Source: Nitrospirota bacterium (GTDB lineage Bacteria > Nitrospirota > Thermodesulfovibrionia > Thermodesulfovibrionales > Magnetobacteriaceae). From it: DNA of 8,454 nt. Numbering within the stretch: the stretch's first letter is position 1; each line of letters begins with the position of its first letter. A program made the position numbers and the translations under genes. Below the pieces are notes generated by a model. That model saw only the letters and a list, made by a program, of their open reading frames with translations, searched no databases and was not told the origin of the DNA. Positions 1 to 6,671 of this stretch are shown piece after piece. The stretch spans positions 1 through 8,454 of the forward strand of contig JADGAE010000072.1 of NCBI GenBank assembly GCA_015232165.1, written 5' to 3'.

Positions 1-75
1 CAGGAATCCAGGATGCGTAAAAGTATAGTTACCATGAAATATAAAGAGGATACGGCAGGTACTTATATCAAATAA
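1..75 (+). CDS. Possible C-terminal tail of an upstream gene (partial)
   Basis: The frame starting at base 1 is open for 24 codons and ends at a TAA at 73-75, while the other two forward frames close early. The predicted tail ends in KEDTAGTYIK and shows no motif I recognise. If real, the gene would end 19 nt before the protease start and just before its ribosome binding site, an operon-like spacing. An open run this short is expected by chance fairly often, so this is only a possibility. The rest would lie to the left of the window. Confidence 0.2.
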   Translation, partial: QESRMRKSIVTMKYKEDTAGTYIK

Positions 76-78
76 ATT

Positions 79-84
79 AAGGAG
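79..84 (+). promoter_or_regulatory. Ribosome binding site of the secreted protease
   Basis: AAGGAG lies 10 nt upstream of the ATG at 95, after an A/T-rich leader. It supports 95 as the translation start, as does the signal peptide that begins there. Confidence 0.7.
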
Positions 85-94
85 TATAAAAAAA

Positions 95-2548
95 ATGGAC
101 AACAGAAACAAACAACAGTTAAGTATTGGCAGAGGGGTGCTGTTAGCTATGGCATCCTTCATGTGGTTTTTGTTAAGTTCCGTGCAATTGGGTATTGCAG
201 GGGAGCCGGCAGATGGCAAGGTATCAACAACCGGTGGTTATAAATACCTGGCGTCCAAGGCACAGGGTTCCGGCTCGGTACGGGTCATCGTCAAGGTCAA
301 TGTTGCGGAGCGTCCAATGGGAGTGTTGTCACGCTCTGAGGCCGCCTTGCAGAAAAAAACGATTGCACGGGCACAGGACAATGTGCTGGGGAAGTTGGCA
401 GGACATAACGTCAGAAACTCCCACAAGTACAAGTTTATCCCCTATATAGCCATGACGGTTGACAGGGCGGCACTGGATACCCTACTTGCACTGCCCGAGG
501 TGGAGAAGATCGAGGAGGATACCATTATGTCGTACAGGACTGGCTGGAATATGACCAAGATAGGCGCGCCTAACGCCTGGTCAATGGGATATGACGGCTC
601 CGGATATACGGTAGCCGTCCTGGATACGGGCGTGGATAAGGCCCATACCTTTTTGACGGGGGCGGTGATTTCGGAGGCCTGTTATTCGAGTAATTATTCG
701 GCAGGTTATGCCTCATCCATATGCCCAGGCGGTGTAACGAGTTCTACGTCAGCCGGGTCGGCAATGCCATATGCCGGTACCTGTCCAACGGGGGAATGTG
801 AGCACGGTACGCACGTGGCAGGCATCGTAGCGGGTCGTGATAACGGCACCATCTCAGGTGTTGCCAAGGGTGCCTCCATAATCGCGATCCAGGTGTTTTC
901 ACGATTTGACAGTACCACTGCCTGCGACGGGCAGGCTGCTTGTGCACTAACATACTCATCAGATCAAATTAAGGGTCTGGAGAGGGTATTTGAATTAAAG
1001 GACACATACAAAATAGCCGCCGCGAATCTGAGTCTTGGGGGCGGACAGTACTATAGCAATTGCGATACCGAAAGGGCTTCTTACAAGGCAACCGTTGACA
1101 ATCTCCGCTCCGTGGGGATTGCCACGGTCATAGCCTCCGGCAATGAGAGCTACACCGACAGCATGAGTGCTCCGGCCTGTATCTCGACTGCAATAAGTGT
1201 GGGTTCGACAACCAGCTCGGATCAGGTGTCGGATTTTTCAAACAGTGTCAGTTTTCTCAGCTTGCTTGCCCCGGGGTCGTCGATAAACTCTTCCATCCCG
1301 GGAGGCGGCTATGCCACGTGGAATGGGACATCGATGGCGACCCCGCATGTGGCCGGCGCCTGGGCTGTTATCAGACAGGCAAAGCCCTCCGCCACAGTCA
1401 CGGAGGTCCTTAACGCCCTGACAACCACAGGAGTGTCTGTCACCGATACTCGCAACAATGTCACCAAACCACGTATACAGGTTGATGCGGCATTGCAGTC
1501 GCTGGTCTCTTCAACCCCAACACCAACGTCTACACCTACACCAACTCCGACTCCTACTTCAACACCTACACCGACCTCAACACCAACGTCAACACCTACT
1601 CCTACGTCAACACCTACACCTACCTCAACCCCAACACCGACTCCAACGCCAACCCCCACACCTGGTGGCAAGTACGTTAATTATGATTTCAACGGTGATG
1701 GCAAGAGCGATATCCTATGGCGCCACAGCTCCGGTACGGTCTATGTCACGTTCATCAACGGTTCAACAATAACAAGCGGCGGTGTAGTAACTACGGTTGG
1801 CTCTGATTGGAATATCGAGGCCGTCGGTGACTTCAACGGAGACGGCAAGGGCGATATCCTATGGCGTCACAGTTCCGGTACGATCTATATCACGTTTATG
1901 GATGGTTCAACAATAACAGGCGGTGGCAAGGTGACCACGGTTGGCTCCGACTGGAAGATCGAGGCCGTTGGTGACTTTGACGGCGACGGCAAGAGTGACA
2001 TCCTCTGGCGTCATAGTTCCGGCATGGTCTATGTCACGATTATGGATGGTTTTCAGGTAATAATCGGTGGTGCAGTGACCACGGTTGGCTCCGACTGGAA
2101 GATCGAGGCCGTCGGTGATTTTGATGGCGATGGTAGTAGCGACATCCTCTGGCGTCATAGTTCCGGCATGGTCTATGTCACGTTTATGTATGCCTTTCAG
2201 ATAATAGACGGTGGTGTGGTGACCACGGTTGGCTCCGATTGGAGGATATCAGGGGTCAGCGATTTCAACGGCGACGGCAAGAGTGACATCCTCTGGCGTC
2301 ATAACTCTGGTACTGTATACGCCACGCTTATGAATGGTTCAACAATAACAGGCGGCGGTGTGGTGACCACGGTTGGTTCCGACTGGAATATCTTATTTTC
2401 ACTGGGCGACAACTACAACGGTGATAGCAGAGCTGACATCCTCTGGCGTCATAGTTCCGGCATGGTGTATATTACACTGATGGATGGTTCAACGATAACA
2501 AGCGGCGGTAAGGTAACCACGGTTGGCTCCGACTGGGGGATCGAATAG
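95..2548 (+). CDS. Secreted subtilisin-like serine protease (S8) with I9 propeptide, Thr/Pro linker and six FG-GAP/VCBS-like repeats
   Basis: This is an exported endopeptidase of 817 residues. Residues 1-36 form a signal peptide with a basic start, a hydrophobic core at about 15-34 and likely cleavage after GIAG. Residues about 61-145 resemble the inhibitor I9 propeptide, which folds and inhibits subtilases before autocleavage. The S8 domain (about 150-470) has a complete active site: Asp177 in VAVLDTGVD, His237 in HGTHVAG, oxyanion Asn350 in ASGNES and Ser413 in NGTSMATPHVAGA. It contains eight cysteines (196, 210, 230, 235, 277, 283, 323, 362), enough for four disulfides, as expected for an extracytoplasmic enzyme. 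A Thr/Pro/Ser linker (473-523) leads to six tandem repeats of about 48 residues with DxNxDGxxD-type calcium loops. The repeats probably form a beta-propeller-like binding or adhesion module. No membrane anchor or sorting motif is seen at the C-terminus. The substrate is unknown. The fold and catalysis are secure; the role of the repeats is inferred. Confidence 0.93.
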   Translation: MDNRNKQQLSIGRGVLLAMASFMWFLLSSVQLGIAGEPADGKVSTTGGYKYLASKAQGSGSVRVIVKVNVAERPMGVLSRSEAALQKKTIARAQDNVLGKLAGHNVRNSHKYKFIPYIAMTVDRAALDTLLALPEVEKIEEDTIMSYRTGWNMTKIGAPNAWSMGYDGSGYTVAVLDTGVDKAHTFLTGAVISEACYSSNYSAGYASSICPGGVTSSTSAGSAMPYAGTCPTGECEHGTHVAGIVAGRDNGTISGVAKGASIIAIQVFSRFDSTTACDGQAACALTYSSDQIKGLERVFELKDTYKIAAANLSLGGGQYYSNCDTERASYKATVDNLRSVGIATVIASGNESYTDSMSAPACISTAISVGSTTSSDQVSDFSNSVSFLSLLAPGSSINSSIPGGGYATWNGTSMATPHVAGAWAVIRQAKPSATVTEVLNALTTTGVSVTDTRNNVTKPRIQVDAALQSLVSSTPTPTSTPTPTPTPTSTPTPTSTPTSTPTPTSTPTPTSTPTPTPTPTPTPGGKYVNYDFNGDGKSDILWRHSSGTVYVTFINGSTITSGGVVTTVGSDWNIEAVGDFNGDGKGDILWRHSSGTIYITFMDGSTITGGGKVTTVGSDWKIEAVGDFDGDGKSDILWRHSSGMVYVTIMDGFQVIIGGAVTTVGSDWKIEAVGDFDGDGSSDILWRHSSGMVYVTFMYAFQIIDGGVVTTVGSDWRISGVSDFNGDGKSDILWRHNSGTVYATLMNGSTITGGGVVTTVGSDWNILFSLGDNYNGDSRADILWRHSSGMVYITLMDGSTITSGGKVTTVGSDWGIE
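1511..1663 (+). repeat. Low-complexity Thr/Pro/Ser linker repeat inside the protease
   Basis: Fifty-one consecutive codons (residues 473-523) encode only Thr, Pro and Ser, in STPT and PTPT units. The codons vary among ACA, ACC, ACG, ACT and CCA, CCT, CCC, CCG, so the protein repeat is cleaner than the DNA repeat. It separates the catalytic domain from the calcium-loop repeats and is probably an extended, flexible spacer. Such regions are often O-glycosylated in secreted bacterial enzymes, but nothing here shows that directly. Confidence 0.9.
1685..2545 (+). repeat. Six tandem 144-nt (48-residue) FG-GAP/VCBS-like repeats
   Basis: The calcium-loop start recurs at residues 531, 579, 627, 675, 723 and 773. 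The period is exactly 48 residues for the first five units, with two extra residues before the sixth. Each unit reads approximately D(F)(N/D)GDGxSDILWRHSSG, a beta-rich stretch, then TTVGSDWxIE. DNA identity is high: the 20-mer GACATCCTCTGGCGTCATAG is identical at 1997, 2141 and 2435. The last unit ends at the period boundary with the stop codon. Its loop is degenerate (NYNGDSRAD), losing the first Asp and the Gly. Known relatives bind calcium and form propeller blades. Confidence 0.88.
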
Positions 2549-2572
2549 CGTGAAGACAAGAGGTCTACGGGT

Positions 2573-3202
2573 GTGTGCATGACTACCACAGTGTATTTGT
2601 TGCGTCATGGCAGGACCATTGGCGACAACGAAAGACGATACAAAGGCCACACCGACGTCCCACTCTCCGAGGAAGGGATAAAACAGGCAGCGCGCTCTGC
2701 ACGGTACATAAAAAAGCACGCGGCAAAAGGCATACTACACCTCTACTGTTCCGATCTTTCGCGCACCATAGAGAGCGCGCAGATGATAGGCAAACCCTTT
2801 GACCTGGCACCCGTCAGGGTTGAGGGGTTGAGGGAGCGGCACTTTGGCAGGTGGGAGGGGATGACCTTTGACGAGGTCAGCCAGAACTACCCGCAGGAGT
2901 TTGACCAGTGGGCAAGAAACCCGCTTGCCTTCAGTCCCGTCGACGGCGAAAGCACTCTCGATGTAAGTGCCCGCGTAATGCCGGCTTTCTACGACATCAT
3001 CGCCAGACACCCAAACGATACAATCGTCATTGTCGCACACGGTGGGGTCAACAGGGTCATACTGGCAACCCTGCTTGGGGTGCCGCTGGAGAACCTCTTT
3101 CGCATCGAGCAGGACTTCAACTGCATAAACATCATAGATTTCCATGAAGACCTGCCCGTGGTTAAGGCGTTGAATTATGTGGCGGAGTTCAATTGCCCGT
3201 AA
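2573..3202 (+). CDS. Histidine phosphatase superfamily protein (alpha-ribazole phosphatase / phosphoglycerate mutase-like)
   Basis: This is a cytosolic phosphatase of 209 residues, the usual length for a single-domain member. The phospho-acceptor motif LLRHGRT is at the N-terminus, with Arg11 and His12. The second conserved Arg is Arg64 in LSRTIESA. The acid/base Glu is Glu88 in LRERHFGRWEG, and the second catalytic His is His156 in VAHGGVNR. The ERHFGRWEG block resembles CobC-type alpha-ribazole phosphatases of cobamide nucleotide-loop assembly. The superfamily also includes phosphoserine and sugar phosphatases, and no cobalamin gene is nearby, so the substrate is open. GTG at 2573 is chosen because AAGAGG (2558-2563) lies 9 nt upstream. 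ATG at 2579 would give a protein two residues shorter but with 15-nt spacing. It begins 24 nt after the protease stop with no terminator between, so cotranscription is likely. Confidence 0.88.
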   Translation: MCMTTTVYLLRHGRTIGDNERRYKGHTDVPLSEEGIKQAARSARYIKKHAAKGILHLYCSDLSRTIESAQMIGKPFDLAPVRVEGLRERHFGRWEGMTFDEVSQNYPQEFDQWARNPLAFSPVDGESTLDVSARVMPAFYDIIARHPNDTIVIVAHGGVNRVILATLLGVPLENLFRIEQDFNCINIIDFHEDLPVVKALNYVAEFNCP

Positions 3203-3236
3203 TAAGGGGGGGGGAAGGAAATCCAACCCTCCCCTA

Positions 3237-3261
3237 ACCCCTCTCATGCAGGGAGTGGGGT
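3237..3261. terminator. Imperfect hairpin between convergent genes, possible bidirectional terminator
   Basis: ACCCC (3237-3241) can pair with GGGGT (3257-3261), and CTC (3243-3245) with GAG (3253-3255), around one T-T mismatch and a 7-nt loop. It lies between the two convergent stop codons, where a shared terminator is expected. Neither strand has a following T-run, so it is not a canonical intrinsic terminator. A run of nine G residues at 3206-3214 could compete by pairing with the C-runs at 3227-3241. Confidence 0.3.
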
Positions 3262-5289
3262 CTACCTCTTGGTCAACAACCTGCGCTGTGGCACCCCCGT
3301 ATCCTGCATACCTTGCGTTAATTGTTTGCCGCCCCCTTTGCTGATGTCGCACTCGGTTATAAATCCCCCGGTGGACCTCTTTAACTCCTGAGCACCATCA
3401 ATCATGCGGTTTATGTTGTCCATGACCTCGCTTGACTCAGCCTCCATTTCGGTGGCTATCTGCGTCGTTTTTTCGGCGCTCTTTACTATATCCGCGGCCG
3501 TTGCGGATTGTTCGTCAACAACAGTGGCTATCTGGATAATCTGCTCCTGCACAACCTGCACCGCCTCCAATATGTTGTTTAACGAATTACTGACCTCCTG
3601 CATATACTCCGTCGCCTTTACAACCCCCATGGATGCTTCTTCCATGGAATGAGTCGTCCGCTCGGACTTGGAAAGTACCGTGTTTATCTTGTCGGATATT
3701 TCGGTTGTTGCCTTCTTTGTCTTCTCAGCCAGCTTTCTGACCTCATCGGCCACAACGGCAAATCCCCGTCCCTGCTCCCCCGCCCTGGCAGCCTCAATGG
3801 CCGCATTGAGCGCCAGGAGATTGGTCTGATCCGCTATGTCGTTGATAACCGTCACTATTCCCGATATCTCCCCGACACTGCTGTTTAACTCACCTATGAT
3901 ACTTGACAACCCCACCGTGGACTTGTGAACTGTGTTGACCGTGCTCACCGCACCATCGACTATATCCTTGCCCTTGATCGCTATGTCCATAGCGTGGGTG
4001 GAGGTCTCCGATACCTGGGAGGCGTTCCTGGCTATATCCGTGATGGAGTCGCTCATCTGCTCTGCCGCCTGGGCTACCTGGGTTGCCTGTGAGTGCTGCA
4101 TCTTTATGCTCTGGAAGGAGTGTTGCACCTTGCCCCTGACTGCGTTTATGGTCTCTATTACATTGTCGGTTGACACGATTGTATTGCTTAACACCTCGTT
4201 TAAGGACTGGACCATTTTGTTCATATCCATGGCAAGCCTGCCGATCTCATCCTCTCGTTTGAGGTCTATCTCCACGCAGACATTGCCCTTGCTTACCTCC
4301 CCTGCCAGATAGACCATCTTGTCTAAGGGCTTTATTATCGTGCCCTTTAATATGACGTAGATAAATATCGTCATAACCAAAAATACAACACACACACCAA
4401 CGAAGGCCATTACAACACTCTTAAACACCTCATCGCTAACGTCCTTGTTTGGATAGGCAGACACTATAGTAAACCCCCACTCCGTAAAAGGTCTTTCAAC
4501 CACCGTCCAGTCCTTGTTCCTTGTCTTTAATATCTTGTCGATATCGTCACGACTTTTGTGTTTAGAGTGAAAGCGAATCTCCCCGGTGCTGTCCACAACT
4601 GCCAGGAAACCATCTTTGAGCAACCTTGCACCTGAGACCACGTCCTCCAACCCCTTCAAGGTGGTGACCTTATAACCTACATAGTAGATGCCTATCGTAT
4701 TGTTGCTCTTGTCCTTTATTGGCACATAACCGGTTATGTAGGGCTTTCCAAGTATGTCCACCTGTCCATAAAACGGGTTGCCTGCCTGTATGCTTTTAAT
4801 GGCCTTACCATTGGGGTCAAGTATGGTGCCAATTGCCCTGGAACCGTCGTCCTTTTTGACGTTTGTGGAGACCCTCACAAAGTCGTTACCGCTCTTGACA
4901 AAAAGTGTGGCTCCCCCTCCCATGGTCTTTGCAACCTCATCGACGATCTCAAAGCGATTTGCCTGCGGCTGCCGGGCAAGCAACAGATCAGGCACGGACT
5001 TGTCACCCACCTTGACCGTATCCCCAAGGGATGGTTCACCTACGCCGGCAACCTTGGCGATCAACAGCTTCATCGACCTCTGTACCTCCTCTGACATAAG
5101 GCTATTTACCGTAGACAGTACCTCTGATACGGTAGAGGAGGCATACCCTATCTGGGCGCTCACCAACTCGTTTGTATGCTCCTTGACAGCCCCTATGATC
5201 ACAAACAGCAACACGGATGTTACCACCAGCATTAGCCCTAAAATAGGGATTATAAACTTAAAGACCAGTTTCTTGTGCACAGACATCAC
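3262..5289 (-). CDS. Methyl-accepting chemotaxis protein with periplasmic Cache sensor and HAMP domain
   Basis: This is a transmembrane chemoreceptor of up to 675 residues that signals through CheW and CheA. TM1 is at about 8-33. The periplasmic part (34-290) resembles a Cache_3-Cache_2-type double sensor, with the [20 protein letters not shown] block at 171-190 and a second Cache-like half at about 220-282. TM2 is at about 291-314 and HAMP at 315-367. The signalling coiled coil has the conserved hairpin tip around 481-524 ([20 protein letters not shown], then [18 protein letters not shown]). No CheR-binding pentapeptide is seen at the C-terminus (LLTKR). The ligand is unknown; Cache domains often bind small organic acids or amino acids. 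The frame opens with GTG at 5289 and ATG at 5286, overlapping the FNT-PilZ stop. However, AGGAGG at 5295-5290 is spaced best (9 nt) for GTG at 5280, which would give 672 residues. Translational coupling to the upstream channel gene is likely. Confidence 0.95.
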   Translation of the reverse strand: MMSVHKKLVFKFIIPILGLMLVVTSVLLFVIIGAVKEHTNELVSAQIGYASSTVSEVLSTVNSLMSEEVQRSMKLLIAKVAGVGEPSLGDTVKVGDKSVPDLLLARQPQANRFEIVDEVAKTMGGGATLFVKSGNDFVRVSTNVKKDDGSRAIGTILDPNGKAIKSIQAGNPFYGQVDILGKPYITGYVPIKDKSNNTIGIYYVGYKVTTLKGLEDVVSGARLLKDGFLAVVDSTGEIRFHSKHKSRDDIDKILKTRNKDWTVVERPFTEWGFTIVSAYPNKDVSDEVFKSVVMAFVGVCVVFLVMTIFIYVILKGTIIKPLDKMVYLAGEVSKGNVCVEIDLKREDEIGRLAMDMNKMVQSLNEVLSNTIVSTDNVIETINAVRGKVQHSFQSIKMQHSQATQVAQAAEQMSDSITDIARNASQVSETSTHAMDIAIKGKDIVDGAVSTVNTVHKSTVGLSSIIGELNSSVGEISGIVTVINDIADQTNLLALNAAIEAARAGEQGRGFAVVADEVRKLAEKTKKATTEISDKINTVLSKSERTTHSMEEASMGVVKATEYMQEVSNSLNNILEAVQVVQEQIIQIATVVDEQSATAADIVKSAEKTTQIATEMEAESSEVMDNINRMIDGAQELKRSTGGFITECDISKGGGKQLTQGMQDTGVPQRRLLTKR

Positions 5290-6608
5290 CCTCCTTTTAC
5301 TTGTTTCTGCTTACTTATTGATTCGATGAAAGCAGCCAATTCCGTCTTTTTCCCTGATGCAAGGTCGGTAAATTTAATCGACCTGCCCACGCCGATTGTC
5401 TTTAAACCTTCCGAATGGACATCGACTATAATGCCTGTAAGGTCTAAAATCTCCCGCCCGTCTGAAGTTGTAATGTCACATGCAATTCGTTCCAACATCC
5501 GGGGGAGATGTAACTCTTCCCTAAACACACAGTCCAACATCATATCCTGTTCCTTAAAGATACAGAGTAAGCCTCCTTCACTTATGTTTTCAAGTCGCCC
5601 ATTGACAATGTGTGAACCAAATGTTAAAGAGACAGTGCCCTCTGCTTTAAATCGTTCGTGTTTCCTTCTGCCTTTTTCTATGAGTTTTTTCAGGAGGTCC
5701 TGTTGATTTTCGGCGGTCAGGAGATTCTTGCGGTTATACACCACCCAGTACATAAATCCAACCATAAAGCCCCCCAACGTGTTTCCAAGGGATACGGTTG
5801 AGAGATTGACTATGAAGAAGTTCCCCCATGTAAGGGTGGCAAAATCGCCGACTGCTTTGCCGGTCTTAAGCCAAAAGGCAGGCTCCGCCCCGGATTTTAT
5901 AAAGAGACCAAGCGGTATTAAATACATGTTTGCCACACAGTGCTCAAACCCCATGGCCACAAAGGCGGTGATGGGAAATATTATACCGCTTATCTTGTCA
6001 ACCACGGTGCGCCCCGAAAAGCATAGCCATATGGCAAGACATACCAGCGCGTTACAGTAAATCCCCTTAAGCAGGCCCTCTAAAAACGTAATGTTACACT
6101 TCCCGTCGGCAATCTCCATCGCCTTGAGCCCAACAAGCCCGTCCATCAACTTAAATTGACCGCTCTTGTAGATCAACCAGGCTGTAATGATGGAGCCAAT
6201 AAAATTACCAACATAGACTATACCCCAATTCCTTAGTACCAGCTTGGCAGATATCTTCTTACTTGCAGCGGCCATAATGATCAGGACATTACCGGTAAAG
6301 AGCTCCGCCCCGGCTATCACAACCAGGATCAGACCCAGACAGAAGACCAGTCCGCCAACCAGTCTCAATATCCCTCCGGGGAGCTTGATTGCCCCGCCTG
6401 CGCCATTGCCGGTTATCACCGTAGTGAAAAACGCACTGCCCAACGCTATAAAGGCACCTGCCATTATTGACAACATCATCAATGTATACCAATCAAGGTT
6501 GGCCTTTATGACCCCAATGTTTTCAGCCTTCAATGCTATCTCTTTCGGCAACAGGTTATCTACTGCTGCAGGTTGGCTGCTAACTACCTTGTCAGTTGCC
6601 ATACTCAT
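5286..6608 (-). CDS. Formate/nitrite transporter (FNT) family channel fused to a C-terminal PilZ c-di-GMP-binding domain
   Basis: The protein has up to 440 residues. Residues about 35-292 form a full FNT channel, a pentameric inner-membrane family for formate, nitrite, hydrosulfide or similar anions. AELFTGN (101-107) and [15 protein letters not shown] (220-234) match FocA closely. Thr105, Asn186 and His223 correspond to my recollection of FocA Thr91, Asn172 and His209 at a constant offset of 14, implying no indels across the pore. A helical linker (about 293-313) leads to a PilZ domain (314 to about 427) with RxxxR at 315-319 (RKHER) and NxSxxG at 341-346 (NISEGG), both intact. FNT C-termini face the cytoplasm, so PilZ would sit below the pore. 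A typical FNT has about 260-290 residues; the excess is the PilZ module. GGAGGT at 6616-6611 sits 2 nt from the ATG at 6608 but 8 nt from the ATG at 6602, so 6602 (438 residues) is the more likely start. Whether it carries formate or nitrite cannot be decided from sequence. Confidence 0.93.
   Translation of the reverse strand: MSMATDKVVSSQPAAVDNLLPKEIALKAENIGVIKANLDWYTLMMLSIMAGAFIALGSAFFTTVITGNGAGGAIKLPGGILRLVGGLVFCLGLILVVIAGAELFTGNVLIIMAAASKKISAKLVLRNWGIVYVGNFIGSIITAWLIYKSGQFKLMDGLVGLKAMEIADGKCNITFLEGLLKGIYCNALVCLAIWLCFSGRTVVDKISGIIFPITAFVAMGFEHCVANMYLIPLGLFIKSGAEPAFWLKTGKAVGDFATLTWGNFFIVNLSTVSLGNTLGGFMVGFMYWVVYNRKNLLTAENQQDLLKKLIEKGRRKHERFKAEGTVSLTFGSHIVNGRLENISEGGLLCIFKEQDMMLDCVFREELHLPRMLERIACDITTSDGREILDLTGIIVDVHSEGLKTIGVGRSIKFTDLASGKKTELAAFIESISKQKQVKGG
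5290..5295 (-). promoter_or_regulatory. Ribosome binding site of the chemoreceptor, inside the end of the FNT-PilZ gene
   Basis: On the minus strand AGGAGG occupies 5295-5290, within the last codons of the channel gene. It leaves no gap to the GTG at 5289, 3 nt to the ATG at 5286 and 9 nt to the GTG at 5280. The last has the usual spacing, so 5280 is a serious alternative start. Confidence 0.65.
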
Positions 6609-6610
6609 TT

Positions 6611-6616
6611 ACCTCC
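6611..6616 (-). promoter_or_regulatory. Ribosome binding site of the FNT-PilZ gene
   Basis: GGAGGT reads on the minus strand at 6616-6611. It is 8 nt from the second in-frame ATG (6602) and only 2 nt from the first (6608), so it argues for the shorter start. Confidence 0.7.
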
Positions 6617-6632
6617 ATATTGTATAAACATT

Positions 6633-6661
6633 TATATATCATACCACAACGCTACTGTAAA
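6633..6661 (-). promoter_or_regulatory. Candidate sigma70-type promoter with extended -10 for the FNT-PilZ/chemoreceptor pair
   Basis: On the minus strand, TTTACA (6661-6656) is followed by a 17-nt spacer and TATATA (6638-6633). A TG at 6641-6640 makes an extended -10 (TGATATATA). Transcription would begin near 6626, giving a leader of about 24 nt that contains the GGAGGT. It lies in the short gap after the molybdoenzyme stop, suggesting that the channel and chemoreceptor can be expressed separately from the molybdoenzyme. It was identified by eye only. Confidence 0.5.
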
Positions 6662-6671
6662 CGGCACTTTA

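Noticed and set aside
1309..1671. Minus-strand open frame rich in Gly and Val
   Set aside because: It is the antisense reading of the Thr/Pro linker and subtilase Ser region; the Gly-Val repeat arises from the complementary codons, and the plus-strand gene has full catalytic motifs.
1685..2545. CRISPR-like or mobile tandem array
   Set aside because: The 144-nt period is in frame and encodes conserved protein repeats, and there are no unique spacers between short repeats.
2735..3352. 205-residue minus-strand open frame
   Set aside because: It overlaps the histidine phosphatase, which has all catalytic motifs, and runs into the chemoreceptor end. It has no recognisable domain.
4778..5329. 183-residue plus-strand open frame opposite the chemoreceptor N-terminus
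   Set aside because: It is antisense to the Cache/TM1 region. Its Ser/Thr-rich composition is what antisense of a membrane receptor gives, with no domain or good ribosome binding site seen.
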